Assembly: GCA_009663005.1 (NCBI GenBank)
Contig: CM018905.1
Span: 4,269,413-4,327,213 of the forward strand
Direction of reading: 5' to 3'
DNA from: Actinidia chinensis
Taxonomy: Eukaryota; Streptophyta; Magnoliopsida; Ericales; Actinidiaceae
DNA length: 57,801 nucleotides
In this document: piece after piece, positions 35,250-46,662 of the stretch
How the letters are laid out: every line of letters begins with the position of its first letter
How positions within the stretch are numbered: the stretch's first letter is position 1
Position numbers and translations under genes: made by a program
The notes under the pieces: generated by a model
The model's database searches: none
Told to the model about the DNA's origin: nothing
Seen by the model: only the letters and a program-made list of their open reading frames with translations

Positions 35250-38200
35250 TGCCAAAAAGAGGACTTCCGGTATGCACCCATCCTGACATTGCACACGTCC
35301 ATGCCAGATTAACCTCAAAATTCAAACGGGATCCGCGCATTGGTACCAATATGATCACGAAAGTATGTTGGTCACCTTTACAATTCATATGGACAAAACG
35401 GACCCCCAATTCATCCCCTTTCTCCATTTCGAACGCAGCGTAACGGGTAACTACAACGAGTAAAAATAATCGTTTCAATACCCGCATCCGTAGTATTAAA
35501 ATAAATGCGCGTAGGGAATTTTTGGAAAGAATAATTATAAAAATTCGACAAAATGGTGAGGATCCAAAAGAGGACTTCCGGTGGTCACCCATCCTGACAT
35601 TGCACCCGTCCATGGCAAGACTAACTTGAAATGCAAAGGACCCTGTGAATTAGTACCAATATAAACCGCCGAAGGTATGGTGTTCACCTTTTCAATTACT
35701 ATGGACAAATCGACCCCTAATCATCCGCTTTATCTCTTTCCAAACCAGCGTAACGGGTTTTAAAACAAAAACGGGTATTAAAAACTAATCGTGTCAATGC
35801 CTGCATCAGTAAGTATTAAAAATAAAGTGTGCATAGGGACATAGGGAATTTTAAAATAATAAGTACAAAAAATCCACAAAAATGGTGCAAAAAGAGGACT
35901 TCCCGGTATGTCACCCATCCTGACATTGCACCCGTCCATGCACGCTTAACCTCAAAATTCGAACGGAACCCGTGCATTAGTACGAATATGATCGCAAAGG
36001 TATGTTACTTCACCTTTTCAATTCATATGGAGACATCGACCCCCAATCATCCGCTTTCTACCTTTCAAACCACAGCATAACGTGTAAAGTACAACGGGTT
36101 AAAACTAATGGTTGAATGCTGACATTCTTGTAAATATTAAAAAATAAATGGGCATAGGGAATTTTTTGGAAAAGAATTAAGATACAAATTCAACAAAAAT
36201 GTGGCCAAAAAGAGGACTTCCCGGGGGTCACCACCTGACATGCACCCGGCCACGCACGCTTAACTTCGGGAAATATTCAAACGGAACCGTGCATTATAGG
36301 TACCAATATGATCGCGAAGGGATGTTGACGTTTCACTTTTTTCAATTCATATGGATAAATCGACCCCCAATCATCCGCCTTTCTCTCTTTCCAAACCGCA
36401 GTGTAACGGTTTAAAACAAAACGGGTTTTTAAAAAAATAATCGTTTCAATGCCTGCATCCGGAAGTTATTAAAAAATAAATGTGCATAGGGAATTTTTTA
36501 GAAATAATAAGACCAAAAATCCACAAAAATGGTGCAAAAGAGAACTTCCGGTAGGTCAACCATCTGACATTGAACCCGTCCATGCACGCTTAATTTTAAT
36601 TCACAACGGCACCCGTTTGCATCAGTACCAATATGATCGGGAAGGTATGTTGGTTCCTTTTTAAGTCATTATGGACACATCGACCCCCAATCAAACGCTT
36701 TTCCCTTCGAAAGCAGAGTAAGAACGGGAGAAAAGTAAAACGGGTTAAAACTAATCGTTTCAATGCCTTGCATCCGTAAGTATAAAAATAAATGCGCATG
36801 GGAATTTTTTGGAAAGAGTAAGTGCTAAAAAATAGCAAAAATGGCAAAAAAGAGGACTTCCGGTGGGTCACCCATCCTAAATTGCCGCCCGTCCATGCAC
36901 GCTTAACTCCAAACTTCAAACAGATCCGCGCATTCGTACCAATATGGATCGCGGAATGTATGTTGCTTCACCTTTTCAATTCATAGTGGACACATCGACC
37001 CCCAATCATTTCGCTTCTACCTTTCAAACCACAGGCGTAACATGTAATAAAAATACAAGGTGTTAAAACTAATCATTCAAGCCTTGTATCCGTAAGTATT
37101 AAAAATAAATGCGCATAGGAAATTTTTTGGAAAGAGTAAGTGTAAAAAATGACCAAAAATGGTTGTTGCAAAAGGGACTTCCTGGGTGGGTCACCCATCA
37201 TGATATTGTACCCGTCCATGCACGCTTAATTTCAAAATTAAACGGAAACCGGTGCCATTAGTACGAATATGGATTCGCCGAAGGTATGTTTTTTTTACTT
37301 CACCTTTTCAATTCATTATGGACCACACGACCCCCACATCCGCTTTCTCACCTTTGAAAACCATAAGCGTAACGTGTAAAAGACAACGGTTTTAAAACTA
37401 ATCATTTCAATGCCTGCATCTGTAAGTATAAAAATAATGCGCATAGGAATTTTGGAAAGGTAAGTGTAAAAAATTTGAAAAAAAGGGTGCAAAAAGAGGA
37501 CTTCCCGGCTGGAGGTCACTCATCCTGATTTGTACCCGTCCATGCACGCTTAATTTCAAAATTTCAAACGGAAACCCGTGCATTAGGACCAATATGATCG
37601 CGAGGTATGTTGGTCACCTTTTTAATTCATATGGGACACTAGACCCCAATCAAACGCTTTTCCCTATCGAAAACAGCAGGAGTAGTAACGGGTTTAACCT
37701 TAAATGTGGTAAAGCAAACGGGTTATTAAAAGTAATCGTTTCAATGCCTGCATCCGTAAGTATTAAAAAAAAATGCGCATAGGGAATTTTTTGGAAAGAG
37801 TAAGTGTAAAAAATAGACCAAAAATGGTGCAAAAAGAGGACTTCCGGTGGGTCACCCTCCTGAATTGTTACCTGTCCATGCACGCTTAACTTCAAATTCA
37901 AATAGATCCGCGCATAGTACCAATATGATCCGCCGAACCGTATGTTGCTTCACCTTTTCCCAATCATATGGACACATCGACCCCCAATCATCCGCTTTTT
38001 TTCCTTTCGAACCGAACTGGAACGGGTATAAAGTACAACGGTTTGAAACTAATCGTTTCAATACCTGCCTCCGTAAGTATAAAATAATGCGAATAGAAAT
38101 TTATTTTTTTGAAAAGAAATAAGTATAAAAAATTGACAAAAATGGTGCCAAAAAGAGCGTCTCCCGGTGGTCACCCATCCAGACATTGTACCCGTCCATG

Positions 38201-38781
38201 CACGCTTAATTTCAAAATTCAAAACGGAAACCCGTTGCATTAGTTACCAATATGATCGCCCGAGGAGGTTGTTGGTCACCTTTTTAATTGAATATGGACA
38301 CATCGACCCCCAATCAACCGCTTTCCCTTCAAACAGCAGGTAACGGGATATAAAGTTAAAACGGGTTTTTAAAAATAATCGTTTCAATGCCTGATCCGTA
38401 AGTAATTAAAATAACTACGCATAGAAAAGTTTTGGTAAAGGGAACTAAGTATAAAAGTGCCACAAAAAGGTGCCCAAAAGAGAACTTCCGGTGGCTCTCC
38501 CATCCTGGACCATGCACTGTCCATGCCACGCTTAACTTCAAAATTCAAACAGATCCGCGATTCATTAGTACCAATACGACCGAAGGTTGGTGGTTCACCT
38601 TTTCAATTCATATGGACACATCGACCCCCAATCATCCGCTTTCTACCTTTCAAACCGCAGCGTAACGGGTAAAGTACAACGGGTTAAAACTAATCGTTTC
38701 AATGCCTGCATCGTAAGTATTAAAAATAAATGCGCATAGGAAATTTTTTGGAAAGAGTAAGTGTAAAAAATTGACAAAAAT

Positions 38782-38898
38782 GGTGCAAAAAGAGGACTTC
38801 CCGGTGGGTCACCCATCCTGACATTGTACCCGTCCATGCACGCTTAATTTCAAAATTCAAACGGAACCCGTGCATTAGTACCAATATGATCGCGAAGG
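38782..38898 (-). pseudogene. Representative homogenised 5S-like body of the right array
   Basis: Read on the minus strand, this unit shows the late consensus. The 5' part is CCTTCGCGATCATATTGGTA, the A-box region TTTTGAAATTAAGCGTGCAT is more diverged than at the left edge, and CAGGATGGGTGACCCACCGG is kept. A TTTTT run interrupts the 3' part before GCACC. The body is about 117 bp. The units at about 39100, 41950 and 42930 are nearly the same, so this subfamily has been homogenised. Confidence 0.75.
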
Positions 38899-41800
38899 TA
38901 TGTTGGTTCACCTTTTTAATTCATATGGACACATCGACCCCCAATCAACGCTTTCTCCCTTTCGAACAGCAGCGTAACGGGTAAAGTAAAACGGGTTAAA
39001 ACTAATCGTTTCAATGCCTGCATCCGTAAGTATTAAAAATAAATGCGCATAGGGAATTTTTTGGAAATAATAAGTATAAAAATTCCACAAAAATGGTGCA
39101 AAAAGAGGACTTCCCGGTGGGTCACCCATCCTGACATTGCACCCGTCCATGCACGCTTAATTTCAAAATTCAAACGGAACCCGTGCATTAGTACCAATAT
39201 GATCGCAATGTTGTTAGCTCTCACCTTTTCAATTCATAATGGACACATCGGACCCCCAATCATCCGCTTTTTCCCTTTCGAACCGAAGCGTAACGGGTAA
39301 AGGTACAACGGGTTGAAACTAATCTTTCAATAACCTTCCTCCGTAAGTATAAAAATAAATGCGCATAGTGGAATTTTTTGGAAGAATCAGTGTAAAAAAT
39401 GTATAAAATAGTGCAAACAAGAGGACTTCCCGATGGTCCCCCAATACCTTACTGTAGTACCCGTCCATGCACTCATTAATTTTCGAAATTCAACGGAACC
39501 CTCTGGCATTAGGTACCAATAATGAATTCGCGAAGGTATGTTGGTTCAACTTTTTAAATTGATATGGACACAGCGACCCCAATCAACCGCTTTCTCGCCT
39601 TTTAAACCGCGCGTAACGGGTAAAGTAAAACAGGTTAAAACTAATCGTTTCAATGCCTGCATCCGTAAGTATTAAAAATAAATGCGCATAAAAAATTTTT
39701 TGGAAAGAATAAGTATAAAAAATTGTCAAAAATGGTGCAAAAAGAGGTCTTCCCGGTGGGTCACCCATCCTGACATTGCCCCCATCCATGCACACTTAAC
39801 TTCAAAATTCAAACGGAAACCGTGCATTAGTACCAATATGTTCGCGAAGGTATGTTGGTTCACCTTTTCAATTCATATGGACACATCGACCCCCATTCAT
39901 CCGCTTTCTCCCTTTCGAACCACAGCGTAATGGGTAAAATACAACGGGTTAAATCTAATCGTTTCAGTGCCTGAATCTGTAAGTATTAAAAATAAATGCC
40001 ATAGGGAATTTTTTGAAATGAATAAGTGTAAAAAATGGAAAAAATCGTGCAAAAGGGATTTCCTGGTGGGTCAACCCATCCTGAATTGTCCCCTCCATGA
40101 GCGCTTAAGTTTCGAAATTCAAACGGAACCCTGGCATTAGTACGAATATGATCACGAAGGTATGTTGTTTTCACCTTTGTCAATTCATATGGACACATCG
40201 ACCCCCAATAATATGCTTTCTCCCTTCGAACCAAGCGTAACGGGTAAAGTACACGGAGTTGAAACTAATCGTTTCAATACCTGCATCCGTAGTAGTTTAA
40301 AAATCAAAATGCGGCATAGAAAAGTTTTGGAAGAATATTAAGTAAAACTTGACAAAAAATGTGCAAAAATAGGTCTCCCGGTGGGCACCCATCCTGACAT
40401 TGCACCCGTTCATGCACACTTAACGTCGAAATTCAACGGAACCCGTGCATTAGTACCATATTGATCGCGAAGGTAATTGTTGGTTCACCTTTTGAATTCA
40501 TATGTGACACATCGACCACCAATCATCCGGCTTTCTCCGTTCGACCGCAGTGAAACGGTAAAATACAACGGGTTAAAACTATCGTTTCAATTCCTGCATC
40601 CGTAGTATTAAAAATAAATGCGCTAGAAAATTTTTTGGAAAGAATAAGTATAAAAAGTCGACACAAAAGGTGCAAAAAGAGAAACTTCCGCGGTGGGTCA
40701 CCCATCCTGACTTGCACCCGTCATTCACGCTAACCTAGTGGGGGGGGTGAAATTCAAGGTACCCCTGTTGCATTAGTACCAATATGACCGCGAAGGTATG
40801 GTGGTTCACTTTTCCAATTCATATGGACACATCGGACCCCCCCAATCAATCTCTTTCTCTCTTTCAAACCGCAGCGTAACGGTAAAAGAAAAAACAAAAC
40901 GGGTTAAAACTAATCGTTTCAATGCCTGCATCCGTAAGTATTAAAAATAAATTGCATGAGGGAATTTTTAGAAATACTAAGTACAGAAAAATCCACAAAA
41001 ATGGTGGCAAAGAGGACTTCCCGGTAGTCACCCACTGACATTGCACCCTCCAGCATCTTAACCTCAAAATTCAAACGGACCCGTGATGAGTACGAATATG
41101 ATCGCGAGTACGTTACTTCACCTTTTCAATTCAGATGGACACCTCGACCCCCAATCATCCGCTTTCTACCTTCAAACCACAGCGTACCGGGTAAAGTACA
41201 ACGGTTTAAAACTAAGGTTTGAATGCCGCATCTTTAAATAATTAACAATAAATGCGCATAGGGAAGTTTTTTGGAAAGAATAGTTATAAAAATTTCAACA
41301 GAAATGTTGCAAAAAGAGGACGTCCCGGTGTGTCAACCATCCTGACATTGCACCGTCCACGGGCCAGCTTAACTTCGAAATTCAAACGGAACCCGTGCAT
41401 TAGTACCAATATGATCGCGAAGGTATGTTGGTTCACCTTTTCAATTCATATGGACACATCGACCCCTAATCATCCGCTTTCTCTCTTTCAAACCGCAGCG
41501 TAACGGGTAAAACAAAACGGGTTAAAACTAATCGTTTCAATGCCTGCATCCGTAAGTATTAAAAATAAATGTGCATAGGGAATTTTTTGTAAAGAATAAG
41601 TATAAAAATTCTACAAAAATGGTGCAAAAAGAGAACTTCCCGGTGGCTCTCCCATCCTGACATTGCACCTGTCCATGCACGCTTAACTTCAAAATTCAAA
41701 CAGATCCGCGCATTAGTACCAATACGATCGCGAAGGTATGTTACTTCACCTTTTCAATTCATATGGACACATCGACCCCCAATCATCCGCTTTCTACCTT

Positions 41801-42364
41801 TCAAACCACAGCGTAACGTGTAAAGTACAACGGGTTAAAACTAATGGTTTGAATGCCTACATCAGTAAGTATTAAAAATAAATGCGCATAGGGAATTTTT
41901 GGAAAGAGTAAGTGTAAGAAATTGACAAAAATGGTACAAAAAGAGGACTTCCCGGTGGGTCACCCATCCTGACATTGCACCCGTCCATGCACGCTTAACC
42001 TCATAATTCAAACGGAACCCGGGCATTAGTACCAATATGATCGCGAAGGTATGTTGCTTCACCTTTTCAATTCATATGGACACATCGACCCCCAATCAAC
42101 CGCTTTCTACATTTCAAACCACAGCGTAACGGGTAAAGTACAACGGGTTAAAACTAATCGTTTCAATGCCTGCATCCGTAAGTATTAAAAATAAATGCGC
42201 ATAGGAAATTTTTTGGAAAGAGTAAGTGTAAAAAATTAACAAAAATGGTGCAAAAAGAGGACTTCCCGGTGGGTCACCCATCCTTACATTGTACCGTCAT
42301 GCACGCTTAATTTCAAAATTCCAAACGAACCCGTGGCATTAGTACGAATATGATCGCGAAGTAA

Positions 42365-42420
<56 letters not shown>
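42365..42420. other. G56 homopolymer in the satellite
   Basis: Fifty-six consecutive G bases sit between GATCGCGAAGTAA and TTACTTCACC. In every other unit this site reads GAAGGTATGTT followed by ACTTCACC or GGTTCACC. The flanking units are clean. The run most likely represents an artefact of assembly or polishing, but a real G-tract insertion is not excluded. Confidence 0.9.
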
Positions 42421-42423
<3 letters not shown>

Positions 42424-45201
42424 CTTCACCTTTTCAATTCATATGGACACATCGACCCCCAATCATCCGCTTTCTACCTTTCAAACCACAGCGTAACGTG
42501 TAAAATACAACGGGTTAAAACTAATCATTTCAATGCCTGCATCTGTAAGTATTAAAAATAAATGCGCATAGGGAATTTTTTGGAAAGAGTAAGTGTAAAA
42601 AATTGACAAAAGTGGTGCAAAAAGAGGACTTCCCGGTGGGTCACTCATCCTGATATTGTACCCGTCCATGCACGCTTAATTTCAAAATTCAAACGGAACC
42701 CGTGCATTCGTACCACTAGATCGCAAGGTTATGTTGGTTTACCTTTTTAATTCATATGGACCACATCGACCCCCAATCAAACGCCCTTCTTTCTCCCTGT
42801 TCGACACAGAGTAACGGGTAAAGTAAAACAGGTTAAAACTAATCGTTTCAATGCCTGCATCCGTAAGTATTAAAAATAAATGCGCATAGGGAATTTTTTG
42901 GAAAGAGTAAGTGTAAAAAATTGACAAAAATGGTGCAAAAAGAGGACTTCCCGGTGGGTCACCCATCCTGATATTGTACCTGTCCATGCACGCTTAACTT
43001 AAAAATTCAAATAGATCCGCGCATTAGTACCAATATGATCGCGAAGGTATGTTGCTTCACCTTTTCAATTCATATGGACACATCGACCCCCAATCAACCG
43101 CTTTCTCCCTTTCGAACAGCAGCGTAACGGGTAAAGTAAAACGGGTTAAAACTAATCGTTTCAATGCCTGCATCCGTAAGTATTAAAAATAAATGGGCAT
43201 AGGGAATTTTTTGGAAATAATAAGTATAAGAATTCCACAAAAATGGTGCAAAAAGAGGACTTCCCGGTGGCTCACCCATCCTGACATTGCACCTGTCCAT
43301 GCACGCTTAACTTCAAAATTCAAATAGATCCGCGCATTAGTACCAATATGATCGCGAAGGTATGTTGGTTCACCTTTTCAATTCATATGGACACATCGAC
43401 CCCCAATCATCCGCTTCCTACCTTTCAAACCACAGCGTAACGGTAAAGTACAACGGGTTAAAACTAATCGTTTCAATACCTTGCATCCGTAAGTATAAAA
43501 ATAAATTGCGCATAGGAAATTTTTTGGAAAGGAGTAAGTGTAAAAACAATTGACAAAAATGGTGCAAAAAGAGGACTCACCGGTGGGTCACCCATCCTGA
43601 ATTGTTACCCGTCCATGCACGCTTTATTTCAAAATTCAAACGGAACCCGTGCCGATTAGTACACCAATATGGATCGCGACGAAGTATGTGGTTCACCTTT
43701 TTAATTCATATGGACCACATCGGAACCAATCAAAGCTTTTTCCCTTTCGAACAGCCAGGTTAACGGGTAAAGTAAAACGGGTTAAAACTAATCGTTTCAA
43801 GTGCCTTGAATCCGTAAGTATTAAAAATAAATGCGCATAGGGAAGTTTGTGGAATAATAAGCTATAGAATTCCACAAAAAATTGTGACCAAAAAGAGGAA
43901 TTCCCGGTGGACACCCTCTGACATGCACGGTCCACGCTCCGGTTAACTTTTCAAAAATTCAAAAATAATAGATCCGAAGAATTAGTACCAATATGATCGC
44001 GAGGTATGTTGGCTTCCACCTTTTCAATTCATTGGAACAGCGACCCCCAATCATCGTTCCTACCTTTCAAACCACGCGTAAGGGTTTAAACAGTAAAGGG
44101 TAAAACTAATCGTTTCAATACCTGCATCGTAAGGATTAAAAAATAAATGCGCATAGGAAATTTTTTTGGAAGAGTAAAGAGTAGTGTAAAAAAAATTGAC
44201 AACAATGGTGCAAAAGAGGACTACTGGTGTCACCATCCTGATAATTGTTGTACCCGTCCATGCCGCTTATTTAACAAATTCAAACGGAAACCCGTGCATT
44301 TGTACCAATATGATCGCGAAGGTATGTTTGGGGGTTCACCTTTGTAATTCATATTGGACACAGACGACCCCCAATCAAACGCTTTTTTCCTTTCGAACAG
44401 CAGGAGAGTAACGGGTGGCTGTTTAAAGTAAAACGGGTTTTTTAAAATAAAATAATCGTTCAATGCCTTTGCATCCGTAAGTATTAAAATTAAATGAGTT
44501 CTAGGGAATTTTTTGGAAATAATAAGTTTTTAAAATTCCACAAAAAATGTGTGCAAAAAGAGGACCTTCCCGGTGTGCTCACCATCCTGACATTGCACCT
44601 GTCCATGCACGCTTAACTTAAAAATTCAAATAGATCCGCCGCATTATTACCAATATGATCGCCGAAGGTATGTGGTTCACCTTTTCAATTCATTGGACAA
44701 ATCGAAACCCCAATCAACAGCTTTTCTCCATTCAACCGGCAGGGAAACGGGGTAAAATAACAACGGGTGTTAAAAGCTAACGTTTTCATTACTGCATCCG
44801 TAAGTATTAAAATATAAATGCGCATAGAAATTTTGTTGGAAAGAATAAGTATTTAACAAAAATTGTCAAAAATGGGCAAAAAAGAGGTCTTTCCCGGTGG
44901 GTAACCCATCCTGACATTTGACCAGTCCATTGCACAGTTAACTTGAAATTCAAAATAACCCGTTGCATTAGTACCAATATGATCGCGAAGGTATGTTGGT
45001 TCACCTTCAATTCATAGGGACACATCGACCCCCATCATCCGATTTATCCCTTCGAACAACAGCGTTAACGGGTTAAAATAAAACGGGGGTTAAATCTAAT
45101 GGTTTCAGGGCCTGCATCGTAAGTATAAAAATAAATGCGCATAGGAATTTTTGGAAAAGGAAAGAGTTAAGTGTACAAAATTAACAAAAAATGGTTGCAA
45201 A

Positions 45202-45301
45202 NNNNNNNNNNNNNNNNNNNNNNNNNNNNNNNNNNNNNNNNNNNNNNNNNNNNNNNNNNNNNNNNNNNNNNNNNNNNNNNNNNNNNNNNNNNNNNNNNNN
45301 N
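45202..45301. other. Assembly gap (100 N)
   Basis: Exactly 100 N, the usual placeholder for a gap of unknown size. The satellite is on its left and unrelated DNA on its right, so the true right end and length of the array are unknown. Confidence 0.99.
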
Positions 45302-45528
45302 TAAATCAAATCTCTTGCAAAAAAATGCAATATTTGTTTCTTCTGAGTAATTGCTGGTTTGTTCATGGATTCTTGTTAGAGTTTTTGGTGGCCATTCTGT
45401 GTTCTTAGGAAAATTTGAAATGTGTAAGAATAAAGGACAATTTCATGGTTTTTGAAAGCAAAAATAAAGAGCTACACTCTTCTTGATCTTGATCATATTT
45501 ATGTTGAAGACCAATCCTTGATACATAT
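45302..45528. other. Unassigned stretch after the gap
   Basis: AT-rich sequence with no satellite similarity and no credible gene. An open frame spanning the gap is an artefact of the N run. Confidence 0.5.
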
Positions 45529-45700
45529 TTAGGCGGTGTTTTGACCAAAAGATTTTGATGAGAAAAAAGAAATTGAAATAAAAAAGTTAAAAGATCTAAC
45601 TCTTCAAAACTGTAAGGTCATCAAACTTTTTCAATCCTATTTCCTTTTTTTGTTATTACCAAATTCTTGATTCAAATTCAGCTGTAACGAGAGTGATTCT
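45529..45700. mobile_element. MITE-like sequence related to the element at 11
   Basis: The left end TTAGGCGGTGTTTTGACCAA is followed by an AGATTTTGATGAGAAAAAA word. This resembles positions 11-52 (TTAGGCTGTGTTTGGATCAA, then ATATTTTGTGAGAAAAAAA). Further right, CCAAATTCTTGAT (about 45659) also matches the interior of the first element. The right end is not clear, so the end coordinate is approximate. Confidence 0.45.
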
Positions 45701-46410
45701 TACCATCCCTTAACAATAGCTCAAAAGGTTGCTTATGGAGAAGAAAAAAATGGAACACAAGCTTTTTTAAATTCAAAATTTGAAGCTTTCACCATGAAGG
45801 TATCTTATTGTGATTCATATAGGGTCATCTTGGTAATCCAATCCGTTATCTTATAAGGGGATAATTGATAAAATCATCATGTAATAAAAAATCAAATACG
45901 TTGGATTGAATTAAAATTCGTGTTAAAATAAGTAGATAATTGTCCGAATGGACAATCCATACCAACTGAGAATAATGTTGGTACCTGGATTTAAAATCAA
46001 CCTACTTTTTTACAATTATGATTCTTCTTAACATCTTTACAATTTGACGAATAATCCAACTTTATCATACGAAATTTACACACAATCATCATTGCAACGA
46101 ATATACATCCCAATTGTGCTATATATAATCTCTAGGTTTTTTTTTCATTTCCCTCATTGATTTAGTATAACTTTTTAATCTAAAGTAGCCTTATAGTTGC
46201 ATGGTAATGGAATCATCCATCTAGTAACATTCAATAAAAATACGTCATTTTTGTATACCACTTGAGGTTAAAAAACACCAAACATTGACAATTCAAGTTA
46301 TAATTTTTTTTTTTTCTCTCTCTCATGCCCTCTCTATCTTCTTCAATATTTTATATTTTAGTCACGGTGTGTACACATCTTAGACTATACCACATTAGTA
46401 AACATTGACT
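45701..46410. other. Intergenic AT-rich stretch
   Basis: I see no gene, RNA or clear repeat structure here beyond simple A/T runs and a short CT tract near 46313-46333. Confidence 0.5.
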
Positions 46411-46662
46411 GGAATCGAAAAAATATAAAATTTAATAATTATTTTTTAATAATAAATAAATCTAAATTAAGTCAAAATAAATTTTTAGAATAATTTTTAA
46501 AATAATTACTCTAAAAATTTATTTGGAACTAATTTAGATTTTATTTTTTTTATTTTTATTTTTTGGTTCTTATTCAGAATATTTTTTTGATTATTCGGAT
46601 AAATCTATATGGACTCATATTTGGTTTTAATGTTTTTTTGAACACCTTTTTTTTCGATTCCT
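46411..46662. mobile_element. Long-hairpin MITE
   Basis: The outer arms GGAATCGAAAAAATA (46411-46425) and TTTTTTTTCGATTCC are inverted copies. The inner arms, 46453-46495 and 46502-46547, form a near-perfect hairpin, for example TCTAAATTAAGTC against GGAACTAATTTAGA and AAATTTTTAGAATAATT against AATTACTCTAAAAATTT. The loop is very short. The whole element could fold into one hairpin of about 250 nt, a common source of plant small RNA, though whether it is expressed is unknown. Confidence 0.65.

Larger units (their letters stand above)
8711..45201 (-). repeat. 5S-derived satellite, main array (uniform minus strand)
   Basis: About 36.5 kb of head-to-tail units up to the assembly gap. In clean parts the unit is about 314 bp. 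On the plus strand it runs CCGTAAGTATTAAAAATAAA, then A-rich spacer, GGTGCAAAAAGAGGACTTCC, GGTGGGTCACCCATCCTGAC, the A-box complement CATGCACGCTTAA, CATTAGTACCAATATGATCG, GAAGGTATGTTGGTTCACC, TTCATATGGACACATCGACC, CGAACCGCAGCGTAACGGG, and TTTCAATGCCTGCATCC. Measured spacings between successive GAGGACTTCC words from 11.2 to 13.4 kb are about 296-317 bp. No unit on the plus strand was found after 8.71 kb. Recurring open frames of 60-120 codons are satellite translations, not genes. Confidence 0.95.

Noticed and set aside
3180..45200. Dozens of similar open frames of 60-180 codons with recurring words such as DGCNVRMGDPPGSP and FLILTDAGIETISF
   Set aside because: They are the satellite unit read in one or another frame. 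They recur at the unit spacing, start and stop at the same unit positions, and have no known domain.
3180..45201. Functional 5S ribosomal RNA genes
   Set aside because: The segment between the A and C boxes and parts of both ends differ from plant 5S rRNA in every unit, and an internal T5 run is present. These bodies are called pseudogenes.
3180..45201. Tandem Cassandra retrotransposons (TRIM elements whose LTRs carry 5S sequence)
   Set aside because: Units are simple head-to-tail repeats with no alternating internal domain, no Met-tRNA primer-binding site, no polypurine tract and no TG...CA ends. An ancient origin from a Cassandra LTR is not excluded.
3180..45201. CRISPR array because of regular repeats
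   Set aside because: The whole unit of about 314 bp is repeated, with no unique spacers, and the context is a plant nucleus.
45151..45408. Open frame crossing the N gap
   Set aside because: The frame exists only because N codons are not read as stops.
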